Below, piece after piece: positions 34,111-42,556 of a DNA stretch of 64,000 nucleotides (position 1 is the first letter of the stretch; every line of letters starts with the position of its first letter). Both the position numbers and the translations under genes were made by a program. A model generated the notes under the pieces. It searched no databases, was not told the DNA's origin, and worked only from the letters and a program-made list of their open reading frames with translations. The DNA lies in the NCBI GenBank assembly GCA_019638615.1, contig JAHBTL010000004.1, positions 186,001 to 250,000 on the forward strand, given 5' to 3'. Origin of the DNA: Chitinophagaceae bacterium (lineage in GTDB: Bacteria > Bacteroidota > Bacteroidia > Chitinophagales > Chitinophagaceae).

Positions 34111-36231
34111 TTATCTTACAAATGCCATGGCTACGCCGCCGTCTACATTCAGCACATTGCCTGTGGATTTATTTAATAAACCTCCTACGAATGCAAAGCA
34201 GGCATTGGCAATATCGTCGGGTAAAATAATTTCGTTCAGCAGGGTACGGCTTGCATAATATTTAGGCAGCTCTTCTACTTTAATACCGTATGCTTTCGCC
34301 CTGCCTTCGGCCCATCCGCCGCTCCATATATTGCTGCCCGAAATAACGGCATCGGGATTCACAACGTTTACGCGTATGCGATCTTTGCCCAGCTCGGCCG
34401 CATTCAGCCTGCTGAGATGCAGTTGTGCGGCTTTGGCAGAGCCGTAGCCGGCATTGTTGGGACCACTCACCAATGCGTTCTTGCTCACGATGTTCAATAC
34501 ATCCCCTCCCAGGTTTTGTTTGCGCATCACATTAACGCTTGCCTGGGTAACCAGGTATTGTCCTTTTACCAATACATCGTATAAAATATCCCAATCCTTT
34601 TCGGTATGATCTTCCAGGGGCTTGGATATAGACAGACCCGCGTTGTTTACCACAATATCCAGTCCACCAAAAGCCAGCACAGCAGTTTTGATGGTTTGTG
34701 CAATGGTAGCAGCATTCGTTACATCCAGCACATCGCCCGTAAACGCGTCTTTGCCGTATTTTTTATTGAATTCGTCTTTCGCTTCTGCAAGTCTTTCGGG
34801 ATTATTATCGGAAAGAATAACGCATGCGCCTTCGTCGGCGAATTTTTTAGCGATGGCTTTTCCTATACCCCCGGCGCTTCCCGTGATCAATGCTATGCTG
34901 CCCGATAACGCCTTTGGTTTGGGCATCCGTTGCAGCTTTGCTTCTTCCAGCAGCCAGTATTCAATGTTAAAAGCTTCCTGGCGGGGCAGCGAAGTATATT
35001 CCGAAATAGCCTCAGCACCCTTCATTACGTTAATGGCGTTGATGTAAAATTCCGCCGCAACACGCGCTGTTTGCTTATCTTTTGAAAAAGTGAACATACC
35101 TACACCGGGATACAGGATAACCACCGGGTTTGCATCGCGCATAGCCGGGCTGTTAGGATGCTTGCATGTTTCATAGTATTCAGCATACATTTTGCGATAT
35201 GCGTCAAACAAGGGAGCTATTTTTTCTTTTACTGCTGACACATCGCTCACATCCTCGCCCGGTGCGAGATTCAATACAAGCGGGCTGATCTTGGTTCTTA
35301 AAAAATGGTCAGGACAACTGGTTCCCAGTGGCGCCAGCCTGTCCAGGTCTGTTGAGTTGATGAACTCCAGCACACGGTCGTCATCCGTAAAATGACCGAT
35401 CATTTTAATGTTGGAAGAGCAGAAGCCTCTTAATACGGGAGCCAGCGCCGCTGCTTTATCCAGGCGTTCTTCTTTGGGAAGGGATTGTAATTTTGCGCCT
35501 CCGAATGCCGCCTTTCCTTTCGTATGCTCTTCCAGGTAAGCCGCGCAACGCTCAATTACTTCGAGTGTATTGATATAGCTTTCATATGCGGTATCGCCCC
35601 AGGTAAACAAACCATGCGATCCCAGCATAATACCGCGGATCCCCGGATTTTTATCAAGACATTTTTTCAGTTCAAGTCCCAGCTCAAAACCGGGTTTTCT
35701 CCATTCCACCCAGCCCAGTTGCCCGTTGAACAGCTCCTGTGTAATGCGTTTGCCGTCTTTTGCCGCAGCAATGGCTATAGCGGCATCGGGGTGCAGGTGA
35801 TCAATGTGTTTGAATGGAAGAAATCCATGCAGGGGAGTATCAATAGAAGGTGCTTTAGAGCTGAGATCGAAGATGCAGTGATTGAACAGCTCTACCATTT
35901 CATCTTCATATTCCAGTCCGCGATAAATATTTTTAAGACTGCGCAACCTGTCTACGTACAAAGCCGCCAGCCCGCTTTTTTTAAGTGTACCCAGGTCGCC
36001 ACCCGATCCTTTCACCCACATTACTTCTGTTTCCCCGCCCGTTAGCGGATCTTTTGATATTATCTTGCAGGACGTATTGCCGCCACCATAGTTGGTGAGC
36101 CTCAAATCCGCGCCCAGCAGGTTAGAACGGTAAATCAACAATCCTACTTCATCTCCCTCAAGGGCAGCCGCTTTGGCGTCATCCCACAGGTAACTTACAT
36201 GCTTGAAAGTTTTCGTTGTAACAGAAGACAT
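34111..36231 (-). CDS. rhaEW: Bifunctional L-rhamnulose-1-phosphate aldolase / lactaldehyde dehydrogenase
   Basis: A 706-aa fusion. Residues 1-430 are a class II aldolase/adducin domain with zinc-site histidines expected in PLHGFLPFKHIDHLHPDA near 140 and GSHGLFTWG near 203; residues about 445-700 are a short-chain dehydrogenase with the TGSAGGIGKAIA nucleotide loop and the catalytic GYGSAKAAQLH (Tyr, Lys). Together they split rhamnulose-1-phosphate and oxidise the lactaldehyde, as for RhaEW in Bacillus and rhizobia. Starts 28 bases after rhaT; 116 bases precede rhaM. Confidence 0.92.
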   Translation of the reverse strand: MSSVTTKTFKHVSYLWDDAKAAALEGDEVGLLIYRSNLLGADLRLTNYGGGNTSCKIISKDPLTGGETEVMWVKGSGGDLGTLKKSGLAALYVDRLRSLKNIYRGLEYEDEMVELFNHCIFDLSSKAPSIDTPLHGFLPFKHIDHLHPDAAIAIAAAKDGKRITQELFNGQLGWVEWRKPGFELGLELKKCLDKNPGIRGIMLGSHGLFTWGDTAYESYINTLEVIERCAAYLEEHTKGKAAFGGAKLQSLPKEERLDKAAALAPVLRGFCSSNIKMIGHFTDDDRVLEFINSTDLDRLAPLGTSCPDHFLRTKISPLVLNLAPGEDVSDVSAVKEKIAPLFDAYRKMYAEYYETCKHPNSPAMRDANPVVILYPGVGMFTFSKDKQTARVAAEFYINAINVMKGAEAISEYTSLPRQEAFNIEYWLLEEAKLQRMPKPKALSGSIALITGSAGGIGKAIAKKFADEGACVILSDNNPERLAEAKDEFNKKYGKDAFTGDVLDVTNAATIAQTIKTAVLAFGGLDIVVNNAGLSISKPLEDHTEKDWDILYDVLVKGQYLVTQASVNVMRKQNLGGDVLNIVSKNALVSGPNNAGYGSAKAAQLHLSRLNAAELGKDRIRVNVVNPDAVISGSNIWSGGWAEGRAKAYGIKVEELPKYYASRTLLNEIILPDDIANACFAFVGGLLNKSTGNVLNVDGGVAMAFVR

Positions 36232-36259
36232 AAACTAATATTTAGTGTATCAAAAAAAA

Positions 36260-37351
36260 TTATGGTTTTAAAGAATTGCCATAGCCTACCAGCAATACCG
36301 CTGCGATGATTGTGATAATGCCGGCGATGATCGTATTTTTTGTTTTGGAACTAACGCCCTTCCATTCTTTGAGTATAATGCCCCACATGTTCGCTACCAG
36401 TATGATAAACGCCATGTGCAATATCCAGGAGCTGGGGCCGTTGCCCATTTTACTTTCTCCCATACCATAGAAAAAGAACTGCAGGAACCAGGTAGTACCT
36501 GCCAGCGCCGAAAATATATAGTTGCGCAGCAGGGGTGTTTTGCCATTGGTGTAATCACCAAAAGTTTTATTACGTGCGTTGAGCAGCATACACCAGATAA
36601 AGTTGGTGGTTAAGCCTCCCCACAAAATCACGATATAGGTAACGTTATTCTGGTACAGGAACTCTCCCTGCCCGGGATTGGCATTTTTCCAGAGCTCGTT
36701 GGCTGTATCGGCCATCGACTTGCCCGATTCTATGCCAAAATTAAAGCAGGCGCTCAATACGCCGGATATAATTGCTACCACCAGGCCCAGCCCGAACTTA
36801 TATTCTGTTTTGGCTTCCGCCCCGTGAGGGTCAGCGCTTTCTGTTTTCAGTTCCTTTTCCTTCATGTTGCCAGCCCTGCCGCATAAAATAATGCCCAATA
36901 CGCAAACCGCCAGTCCCGCCATTACGGTAAGTCCCCAATGGGTGGTTACCAGCATGCCGAATGTATCTTTATCGTCTTTGGGATAAAACTGGTAATATAT
37001 GGAAGGGATGAGCGCACCCAGCACCATGGTAAGACCCAGAATGATGCTGCTGCCCAGCGCAACACCCAGGTAACGAACGCCCAGCCCATAGGTAAGACCG
37101 CCAATACCCCACAGCACTCCAAAAAGGTAGGTGAAACCCAGTATACTTCCATCTGTATTTTTAATGATCTCGGAAAAATTAGGAATGGTAAGATAAGCGG
37201 CAAGCGGTGGAACGATCAGCCATGAAAAAAGCCCCCCGATTATCCAGTAACTTTCCCAGGCCCAGCCTCTGACTTTTTTGAAAGGGATATAAAAACTACC
37301 TGATGCAAAACCTCCTATAAAGTGATAGATTATTCCTAAAATTACCTGCAT
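36260..37351 (-). CDS. rhaT: L-rhamnose/proton symporter
   Basis: A 363-aa inner-membrane carrier of the RhaT family with about ten helices. Family-typical blocks include HFIGGFASGSFYIPFKKVRGW at the N-terminus, LGVALGSSIILGLTMVLG near 95, and FGIESGKSMADTANELW near 205. It brings L-rhamnose into the cell. First gene of the operon, directly behind the promoter region at 37,391-37,436. Confidence 0.92.
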   Translation of the reverse strand: MQVILGIIYHFIGGFASGSFYIPFKKVRGWAWESYWIIGGLFSWLIVPPLAAYLTIPNFSEIIKNTDGSILGFTYLFGVLWGIGGLTYGLGVRYLGVALGSSIILGLTMVLGALIPSIYYQFYPKDDKDTFGMLVTTHWGLTVMAGLAVCVLGIILCGRAGNMKEKELKTESADPHGAEAKTEYKFGLGLVVAIISGVLSACFNFGIESGKSMADTANELWKNANPGQGEFLYQNNVTYIVILWGGLTTNFIWCMLLNARNKTFGDYTNGKTPLLRNYIFSALAGTTWFLQFFFYGMGESKMGNGPSSWILHMAFIILVANMWGIILKEWKGVSSKTKNTIIAGIITIIAAVLLVGYGNSLKP

Positions 37352-37390
37352 TCCTTTCTGTTTTCATGATGGATGTAAACAACCGTGGCT

Positions 37391-37436
37391 CAAATGTAGA
37401 GCATACCCATAGTTAAGCTGTCATGCGCTGTCATGT
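37391..37436 (-). promoter_or_regulatory. Candidate rha promoter with tandem 10-bp activator repeats
   Basis: On the minus strand the -7 box is TACATTTG (37391-37398 on plus), 40 bases before the rhaT ATG. Two head-to-tail 10-bp units, GCTGTCATGC and GCTGTCATGT on the plus strand (37417-37436), sit where the -33 element should be, and there is no good TTG. This pattern is typical of an activator-dependent promoter; an AraC-type rhamnose regulator is expected but none is in the operon. Confidence 0.5.
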
Positions 37437-37482
37437 GCCGCAAAGCGGATGTTTCTGGAGATCATAGCGCTGCTCCCAGGGG

Positions 37483-37860
37483 CTATTTTTTCGTAGAAAT
37501 TTTTTTCATAGACAGGGAAAGCTTGCCGGACGAGGTTTGAGCAGAGCCTTTCACAACGCCCTTTTCTTCCCAAAGCGTAAGCTGAACAGACTCTTCCACG
37601 TATATATTAGCGTTGAAAGTATTTCCTTTTAAGGTAAGCACCTGGTTTTTGAGGTTGGTTCCGGAGCCGGTTATATCGGCTGTATATTCACCCTTCTGCT
37701 TTTTTATGTCAACAATATAATCCCGGTATCCTTCCGGGGCATCTTTTACCTTCACCTCCCATTTCCCGATAATGCTGGTGGTTATATCCAATGCGGGAGC
37801 CGTCATTGAAATAGTGGTACAAAGCAGTAGGGCTGCCAGTGCGGTGATCATGATTTTCAT
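37483..37860 (-). CDS. Small secreted protein upstream of rhaT
   Basis: A 125-aa protein from ATG 37,860 with signal peptide MKIMITALAALLLCTT. The mature part is all-beta (GKWEVKVKDAPEGYRDYIVDIKKQ, then two repeats of alternating hydrophobic strands), lipocalin- or beta-sandwich-like, and ends in a basic tail. It is on the same strand as rhaT but 131 bases ahead of it with the promoter between, so it is probably separate. Function unknown. Confidence 0.6.
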   Translation of the reverse strand: MKIMITALAALLLCTTISMTAPALDITTSIIGKWEVKVKDAPEGYRDYIVDIKKQKGEYTADITGSGTNLKNQVLTLKGNTFNANIYVEESVQLTLWEEKGVVKGSAQTSSGKLSLSMKKISTKK

Positions 37861-38534
37861 TATAAAAATGGTTTTAGCGTTAATCGTTAATCGCTTCAAG
37901 GTATATTTTTCGCCGGAATTTGCGAAAAAAACGGCGCATTTATAATGAGTAAGGCATGCGGACAGGTTTGAGATGAGGTAAAAGGTATAGAGTAAAGGGT
38001 ATAGGACGTAAGACACTTATAACCGTTGGCTTACCTTCTGCCCTACACCTTTTAAACAAACTATAAATTGCCGAAAGCTGAATGCTACCGGCTGTGAAGA
38101 TTACCAGAAATATCTTATCTTGAAGGTGCTTTTGATCCCTTCTTTTGATGACCTGCCACTACCCGGGAACCCGCAGCATAAGTTTTAGTGGCTGACCTGG
38201 ACCTAAGATGTCTTTATACAATGCCAGAGTTTTTGCAGCCTGCAAAACGGGGTGTGGGACTGAGCGGGCGAAGCTGTGCCCGGGTTAATCGTTTACAAAT
38301 GTTTATAAGCGTTTGTAAACGAAAGTATAAAGTTGTATTGACGCAACTACAATGTAAAATGCATAATGTTATATGTTTGATTACCAATAAGGGCAAATTG
38401 CGAGTAATGACATAAATTAGTGTGTTACCAGCTATGCCGTTGGACAATTTTTCAGTTTGGTAAAGTTTGACAAGAATAATTATGCTGTAGGCAAGCTCTG
38501 ACAAAAAATAAAATTTCATCAAAAATCAAATTAT
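37861..38534. other. 674-base gap at the left edge of the cassette-like array
   Basis: Contains a micro-repeat tract (37,975-38,095), the three-unit repeat at 38,290-38,321 and, at 38,439-38,445, GTTGGAC in GCCGTTGGAC. The last one matches the integron core consensus GTTRRRY and lies 90 bases before the first gene of the array. No credible gene was seen in either strand; the ORF at 38,188 has no coding character. Confidence 0.4.
38290..38321. repeat. Three 10-bp GTTTNNAANN units forming a dyad
   Basis: Three adjoining 10-base units (38291-38300, 38301-38310, 38311-38320) each begin GTTT and carry AA at positions 7-8. The outer two make a perfect 10-bp inverted repeat, CGTTTACAAA with TTTGTAAACG. 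Unit length equals one helical turn, as in operators or iteron-like sites. Confidence 0.6.
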
Positions 38535-38822
38535 ATGAAGCTTACTCTTTTATTAACTGTCATTTTACTTTCATCTTGTGAAGCCAAGAAAGAAACAATT
38601 GTAAATAGGCAACAAGCTATTAAGGAAGAAATGGAACAAATAAAAAAAGCCTATTATAAAAAAGAAGACAGTTTGAATATCATAAAGCAAACTGATACAA
38701 ATTCGGCAAAACGCCTTGAAATTGCAGAAGAATTTGTCTCAGATGGTAAGAAGAAATCAGTTATTTTAACTAAGCTTCAACTGGAATATGATTCTTTGGA
38801 AGTAGAATTAATGAAATACTAA
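38535..38822 (+). CDS. Small lipoprotein with coiled coil
   Basis: A 95-aa protein with signal peptide and lipobox (LLLTVILLSSC, Cys at 15). The mature part is highly charged and helical (KEEMEQIKKAYYKKEDSL, then LTKLQLEYDSLEVEL), likely a coiled coil. First gene of the plus-strand array; function unknown. Confidence 0.6.
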   Translation: MKLTLLLTVILLSSCEAKKETIVNRQQAIKEEMEQIKKAYYKKEDSLNIIKQTDTNSAKRLEIAEEFVSDGKKKSVILTKLQLEYDSLEVELMKY

Positions 38823-38835
38823 GCCTGCTCACAGT

Positions 38836-39003
38836 GCATTGGCAATATGACAGGACGATGAACATATCTTCAACTTTTGCTCGCTATTTATCTTCACTTC
38901 TGGCAGACGAATAATGCTGAGCAACAGAATATACAATGAACTTTTGTCTTTAATCATCAGCAGCAACAGGCGGACGGAACACAGAATGCCGCTACGTCCA
39001 ATT
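38836..39003 (+). repeat. Array element X, copy 1
   Basis: Homologous to 41,108-41,315 in order: GCAATATGACAGGACGATGAACATAT, GACGAATAATGCTGAGCAACAGAATA, ACAATGAACTTTT and GGACGGAA, then an arm GCCGCTACGTCCAAT partly complementary to the left end ATTGGCAATATG. It begins just after the stop codon of the small lipoprotein gene. Confidence 0.55.
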
Positions 39004-39143
39004 CTTTCCAGTTTATTTTATTTTCGGGTTGGATGCGGTTTTTAAATTTAAAGCAGCAGACCTAAAACAGTTTTCATTTTTTGTTACAACTTTCGGGTAG
39101 ACAACTGAACGATTAAAAGAACGAAGCGTAGATGGCACAAGCT

Positions 39144-39340
39144 GGTAACATGGGGTTTTGTGCAAGTGGGGCTGGACGTTGTAACATCAGCTAAGTGCAA
39201 ATCCCAGCAGCAGTTCCAGCAGGACGAATATCTATCAACTTTTGTACTTAACTTCAACAAAAAATAAAACCGGGCAGCAGTTACGGGCAGACGGAATACT
39301 ATTTCCCCACCTGCACAAAGCCCTTGCCCGTTGTAGGCAA
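39144..39340 (+). repeat. Array element Z, copy 1 (cruciform arms)
   Basis: Arms at 39153-39171 and 39305-39323 match in 17 of 19 positions (GGGTTTTGTGCAAGTGGGG against CCCCACCTGCACAAAGCCC). Left border GGTAACA, right border CCCGTTGTAGGC; the AraC gene starts 33 bases later. The interior shares CAACTTTTGTACTTAACTTC and GTTACGGGCAGACGGAAT with the other elements. Confidence 0.65.
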
Positions 39341-39372
39341 TTTTACCGAAATTCACGCCAACAGACATACCA

Positions 39373-40137
39373 ATGAAATTTGACAAACATTTTCCGGCAG
39401 AAAAACTAAAACCCTACATCAAATATTTTGTAGTGTCGGAGAATGAATTGGAAAGTGAATATAAAGTATTTCCGTCTTCGGGTTTGGTTATCGGTTTCCA
39501 ATACAGAGGGCAACTTGCAACGATAAAGAACAATACAGAAGACAAACTGAAATCAGCAGGAATCACAGGTATTTCTGACGGCTACAAAGTCTTTAAAAAT
39601 TCGCCTGACATCGGAACGATTTTAGTTTACTTTACCGAAATTGGTTTTACGCATTTTGCTTCACATCCAGCCAACGAACTTTTTAATTTAAGCCTTTCGC
39701 TTGACGACATTTTTGACAAAAACAAAGTGGAAGAAGTTGAAGATAAATTAACCGTTGCAACAACCGACGGCCAACGAATAAAAGTCGTTGAACAGTTTTT
39801 ACTATCTCAACTTAAAGACATTGAAACCGATAAACTAATTATTGAAGCGGTTAAACTTATTTATCAAAGTAAAGGAATAATCCGAGTGAAAGAACTGAAC
39901 GAAAAACTATTTATCAGTCAAAGCCCTTTTGAAAAGCGGTTTAGAAGAGTGGTAGGAACAACTGCCAAAAAATTTGCTTCAATTGTTCGTTTCAATTCGG
40001 TACTTGACAATATGAACGAAACAAAATCGCTGACGGAAATTTGTTACGAAAACAATTTCTTTGACCAAGCTCATTTCATTAAAGACTTCAAACAGTTTAC
40101 CGGAGCCACTCCCGAAAATTTCAAACACTTCTTGTAG
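39373..40137 (+). CDS. AraC-family transcriptional regulator
   Basis: A 254-aa protein. Residues 1-130 form a DUF6597-like sensor part beginning FDKHFPAEKLKPYIKYFV. Residues about 155-250 hold two helix-turn-helices: IRVKELNEKLFISQSPFEKRFRRVVG and LTEICYENNFFDQAHFIKDFKQFTG. Unlike most array members it has a second gene only 71 bases downstream without an intervening repeat, so the two may form one unit. The target is unknown. Confidence 0.85.
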   Translation: MKFDKHFPAEKLKPYIKYFVVSENELESEYKVFPSSGLVIGFQYRGQLATIKNNTEDKLKSAGITGISDGYKVFKNSPDIGTILVYFTEIGFTHFASHPANELFNLSLSLDDIFDKNKVEEVEDKLTVATTDGQRIKVVEQFLLSQLKDIETDKLIIEAVKLIYQSKGIIRVKELNEKLFISQSPFEKRFRRVVGTTAKKFASIVRFNSVLDNMNETKSLTEICYENNFFDQAHFIKDFKQFTGATPENFKHFL

Positions 40138-40208
40138 AAAAACGATTTTTTACAATTACAGGAATTTTTAGCATTGCAATTTTGCATCGTAATCATAAAG
40201 CAGAAGCA

Positions 40209-41102
40209 ATGAAGAAAATAACAAAATCGATAATCATTTTTGCAGGTCTGAGCATTATGGTTGCGTGTAATTCAACAAATCGTTTAACAATTAAAAATCA
40301 AGGAAAAATGTTTACTGTAGAACAACTCAAAGAAAAAATGATGCAAGTGAAAACAGGTGCCGACTTTCCCGTTTTAGCTATGAACCTCAAAAATCTTGGG
40401 GTAACTTATTATGAAACCAAAATGAGAGACGGGCGAAGTTGTTATCACGGAGAAAATGGTTATGAACTATTGGCAGAACCAAACTATGAGCCAATGACAG
40501 TTGTCGACAAAGTAAATTTAGGGCAACTGAAAGTTGACATCGAAAATCATCAACAAGGAAAGTCCGATTATTTTGAAATTAGCCGTCAGTGTGCTGACAA
40601 CGGAATAGAGAAATGGGCGGTATGCCTAAGTTCTATGACTTGCACTTATGTTGACAAAGCCGGAAATAAAGTTTGGGTAGAAAATATTCCTGATGCTTCC
40701 ATTCAAAAGCCAACCTTTACAGTAGAGCAATTAAAAATAGCTCACAGCAAGGTAAAATCAGGTGCGGATTTTCCTTCCTACATAAGAGAAATTAAGACAT
40801 TAGGCGTAACTCACTATGAAACCTATGTAAATGACGGGCATATTGACTATCATGGAGGTGACAATTATACCGCAAGAGTTCCGGCAAAGTATGTCCCCTT
40901 AGTAATCGCTGACACTGCAAAAGTTGAAGAATTTAAAGCAGAGTTAATAGCCCATCAACAGGGGAAAACAGACTTCTTAACGTTTATTAAAATGTGTGCA
41001 ACAACAGGCATTGAAAAATGGGAAATCTGTATGGACAAAATGACTTGCACATACTTTGACAAAGCAGGAAATGAAATATTAGTGGAACAAATACCACAAT
41101 AA
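40209..41102 (+). CDS. Tandem DUF1398 lipoprotein
   Basis: A 297-aa protein from ATG 40,209 with signal peptide and lipobox IMVACNS, then two DUF1398 domains (about 35-160 and 170-295) of roughly equal length. Each starts FTVEQLK, has KTGADFP or KSGADFP, GVTYYET or GVTHYET, HQQGK and IEKW, and ends with a TCTY-DKAGN strand. The first begins MFTVEQLK as in normal cytosolic single-domain members, so a signal sequence seems to have been joined to an internally duplicated cytosolic protein. Function is unknown; DUF1398 genes are common integron cassette cargo. Confidence 0.8.
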   Translation: MKKITKSIIIFAGLSIMVACNSTNRLTIKNQGKMFTVEQLKEKMMQVKTGADFPVLAMNLKNLGVTYYETKMRDGRSCYHGENGYELLAEPNYEPMTVVDKVNLGQLKVDIENHQQGKSDYFEISRQCADNGIEKWAVCLSSMTCTYVDKAGNKVWVENIPDASIQKPTFTVEQLKIAHSKVKSGADFPSYIREIKTLGVTHYETYVNDGHIDYHGGDNYTARVPAKYVPLVIADTAKVEEFKAELIAHQQGKTDFLTFIKMCATTGIEKWEICMDKMTCTYFDKAGNEILVEQIPQ

Positions 41103-41107
41103 AAATT

Positions 41108-41315
41108 GCCTATAACAGGCGGCTTGGCTATATGGCGGTGCGATGAATATATGCCCGGCTTTTTGTTCGCTGTTCGGCTTCAGCCCCAGCCTGACGAATA
41201 ACGCCGGGCAATAGAATAAACAATGAACTTTTAATTATAAATTTAGCATCGGTTACGGGCTGACGAATCACGGAATTCCGCCACATCGCCAAGCCCTGTT
41301 CATTAGCTGTCAGGC
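41108..41315 (+). repeat. Array element X, copy 2 (best-preserved)
   Basis: Starts six bases after the preceding stop. Arms GGCTTGGCTATATGGCGG (41121-41138) and CCGCCACATCGCCAAGCC (41278-41295) match in 16 of 18 positions, and an outer AACAG (41114-41118) pairs with CTGTT (41296-41300), leaving two unpaired bases on the left arm. A second inner stem TGCCCGGC/GCCGGGCA lies within. Right border CATTAGCTGTC. Confidence 0.7.
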
Positions 41316-41342
41316 AACGAACGACACAGAAACAAGCGATAA

Positions 41343-41635
41343 ATGACAAAACAAGTTAAGCTGACAAGATTGTAAACTGGTTTGACACAGCTCTCACAGT
41401 TGAAAATCTTATTGACAAAGCGGAGCGACAAATAATCGTTGGAAAGCATTACGATATTCATCACCCCAAACCCAAATATGTTTTGGCTTTCCTTTATGCA
41501 AAAGCAAACCAGCTTGACAAAGCAACAAAACTATTTGACAATTTAAGCGAATATCAGTTTGACAAAAATGAAGAAGTTAAAGAAAAACTGAAAACAAAGT
41601 TGTTCATGCTGACAGGGAAGAAAAACGGCACTTAA
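41343..41635 (+). pseudogene. Frame-broken gene remnant in the array
   Basis: An ATG at 41,343 opens MTKQVKLTRL and stops; a different frame then runs open for about 90 codons from 41,360 to TAA 41,633 (INWFDTALTVENLIDKAE-like and LAFLYAKANQLDKATKLFDNL). Codon use and the amphipathic helices look coding, but there is no start in that frame. One indel near 41,365 would join the two. The family is unknown. The stop codon is followed at once by ACATTCGGTTTAATG, a stub of the array element's left end. Confidence 0.6.
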
Positions 41636-41646
41636 CATTCGGTTTA

Positions 41647-42099
41647 ATGATAGACAATCGTTATTCATTTGAAAGTTCGCCAGATTTACTGACGTTTGAA
41701 TTTGACAGTATTGGTCCGAAAGGGGCAATAACCAAAGTTGTGCGTTACACAGAAATCAATGTACATGGCTACTACAATCTCGGCTTCGGTGACAAGGACA
41801 TTCAATCTGGCTTCATCAGCGACTTAACTGTTACCAATAACAATGACAGCCAGAAAGTATTGGCGACTGTTGCAAGGACATTGTACTTATTTACAGAACG
41901 TTATCCCGATGCAGTTGTTCTTGCTACAGGCAGTACTATTGCACGAACAAGACTTTATAGAATGGGCATTACAAACAACCTTGCAGACATTGAGAAAGAT
42001 TTTGTCGTGCTTGGACTAACTGATAATCAATGGGAATCTTTTCGGAAAAATGTAACTTATCATTCTTTTGCGGTACGCAGAAAATCAGTAAATTTGTAA
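41647..42099 (+). CDS. DUF6934-like protein
   Basis: A 150-aa cytosolic protein (YSFESSPDLLTFEFDSIGPKGAITKVV, a central YNLGFGD, and late motif LATGSTIARTRLYRMGI then WESFRKNVTYHSFAVRR). The order of blocks, with a terminal acetyltransferase-like helix and strand, is what I recall of DUF6934 of Bacteroidota; this is a family name from memory. It is followed after four bases by a 53-aa basic protein, suggesting a functional pair. Confidence 0.65.
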   Translation: MIDNRYSFESSPDLLTFEFDSIGPKGAITKVVRYTEINVHGYYNLGFGDKDIQSGFISDLTVTNNNDSQKVLATVARTLYLFTERYPDAVVLATGSTIARTRLYRMGITNNLADIEKDFVVLGLTDNQWESFRKNVTYHSFAVRRKSVNL

Positions 42100-42103
42100 C
42101 AGT

Positions 42104-42265
42104 ATGAAAACAGTGCAAAAAACAAAAACACGCAAAAAGAGGCAGCCGAAGGACTATAAAGTCAATCCTTCGCTTCAAGGAAAGTACGATGACCAACCTT
42201 TGTTTCAGGACAAAGTGAATCGTGCCAACCATATCTTAAAAACTGTCGGCATTCCCAAGTTTTGA
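42104..42265 (+). CDS. 53-aa basic partner protein of the DUF6934-like gene
   Basis: A short ORF (ATG to TGA) with a lysine/arginine-rich start (KTVQKTKTRKKRQPKDYKVNP), then PLFQDKVNRANHILKTVGIPKF. It starts four bases after the preceding stop. Its small size, charge and coupling resemble an antitoxin or regulator of the partner; I have no homology evidence. Too short for normal gene-length filters. Confidence 0.6.
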   Translation: MKTVQKTKTRKKRQPKDYKVNPSLQGKYDDQPLFQDKVNRANHILKTVGIPKF

Positions 42266-42288
42266 CCCTTCAGAATTGACCAGTACTG

Positions 42289-42542
42289 CCACTAACATTT
42301 GGTTTGACAATATGGCGGTGCGACGAATATATGCCCGGCTTTTTATTCGCTGTTCGGCTTCCCCGCCTGAATGACGCAGTCGGGCAGGAGTCCCGGCTGA
42401 CGAACCTGCCTGCCGGTAGGCAAGTAACGCCGGGTAATAGAATAAACAATGAACATTTTCCGCCGCGGCGGATTAGCATCGGTTACGGACAGGAATCACG
42501 GGATACTGCCACATCGCCAATCCATACCGTTGACGGTAACTA
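42289..42542 (+). repeat. Array element X, copy 3
   Basis: Positions 42311-42360 match copy 2 (41131-41180) in 48 of 50 bases. Left border CCACTAACATTTGG, right border CCGTTGACGG; arms GGTTTGACAATATGGCGG and CTGCCACATCGCCAATCC pair in 13 of 18. About 40 bases of a TGAATGACGCAGTCGGGCAGG block and a CCTGCCGGTAGGC palindrome have been inserted inside. Confidence 0.7.
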
Positions 42543-42556
42543 TATTTAACCTCTCC

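Noticed and set aside
30729..37351. Polysaccharide utilisation locus with SusC/SusD around the rha genes
   Set aside because: No TonB-dependent receptor, SusD-like lipoprotein or rhamnosidase was found; only the intracellular pathway and transporter are present.
38188..38415. 75-aa plus-strand ORF at the left edge of the array
   Set aside because: No coding bias or motifs; it crosses the GTTT repeats and has no conserved start context.
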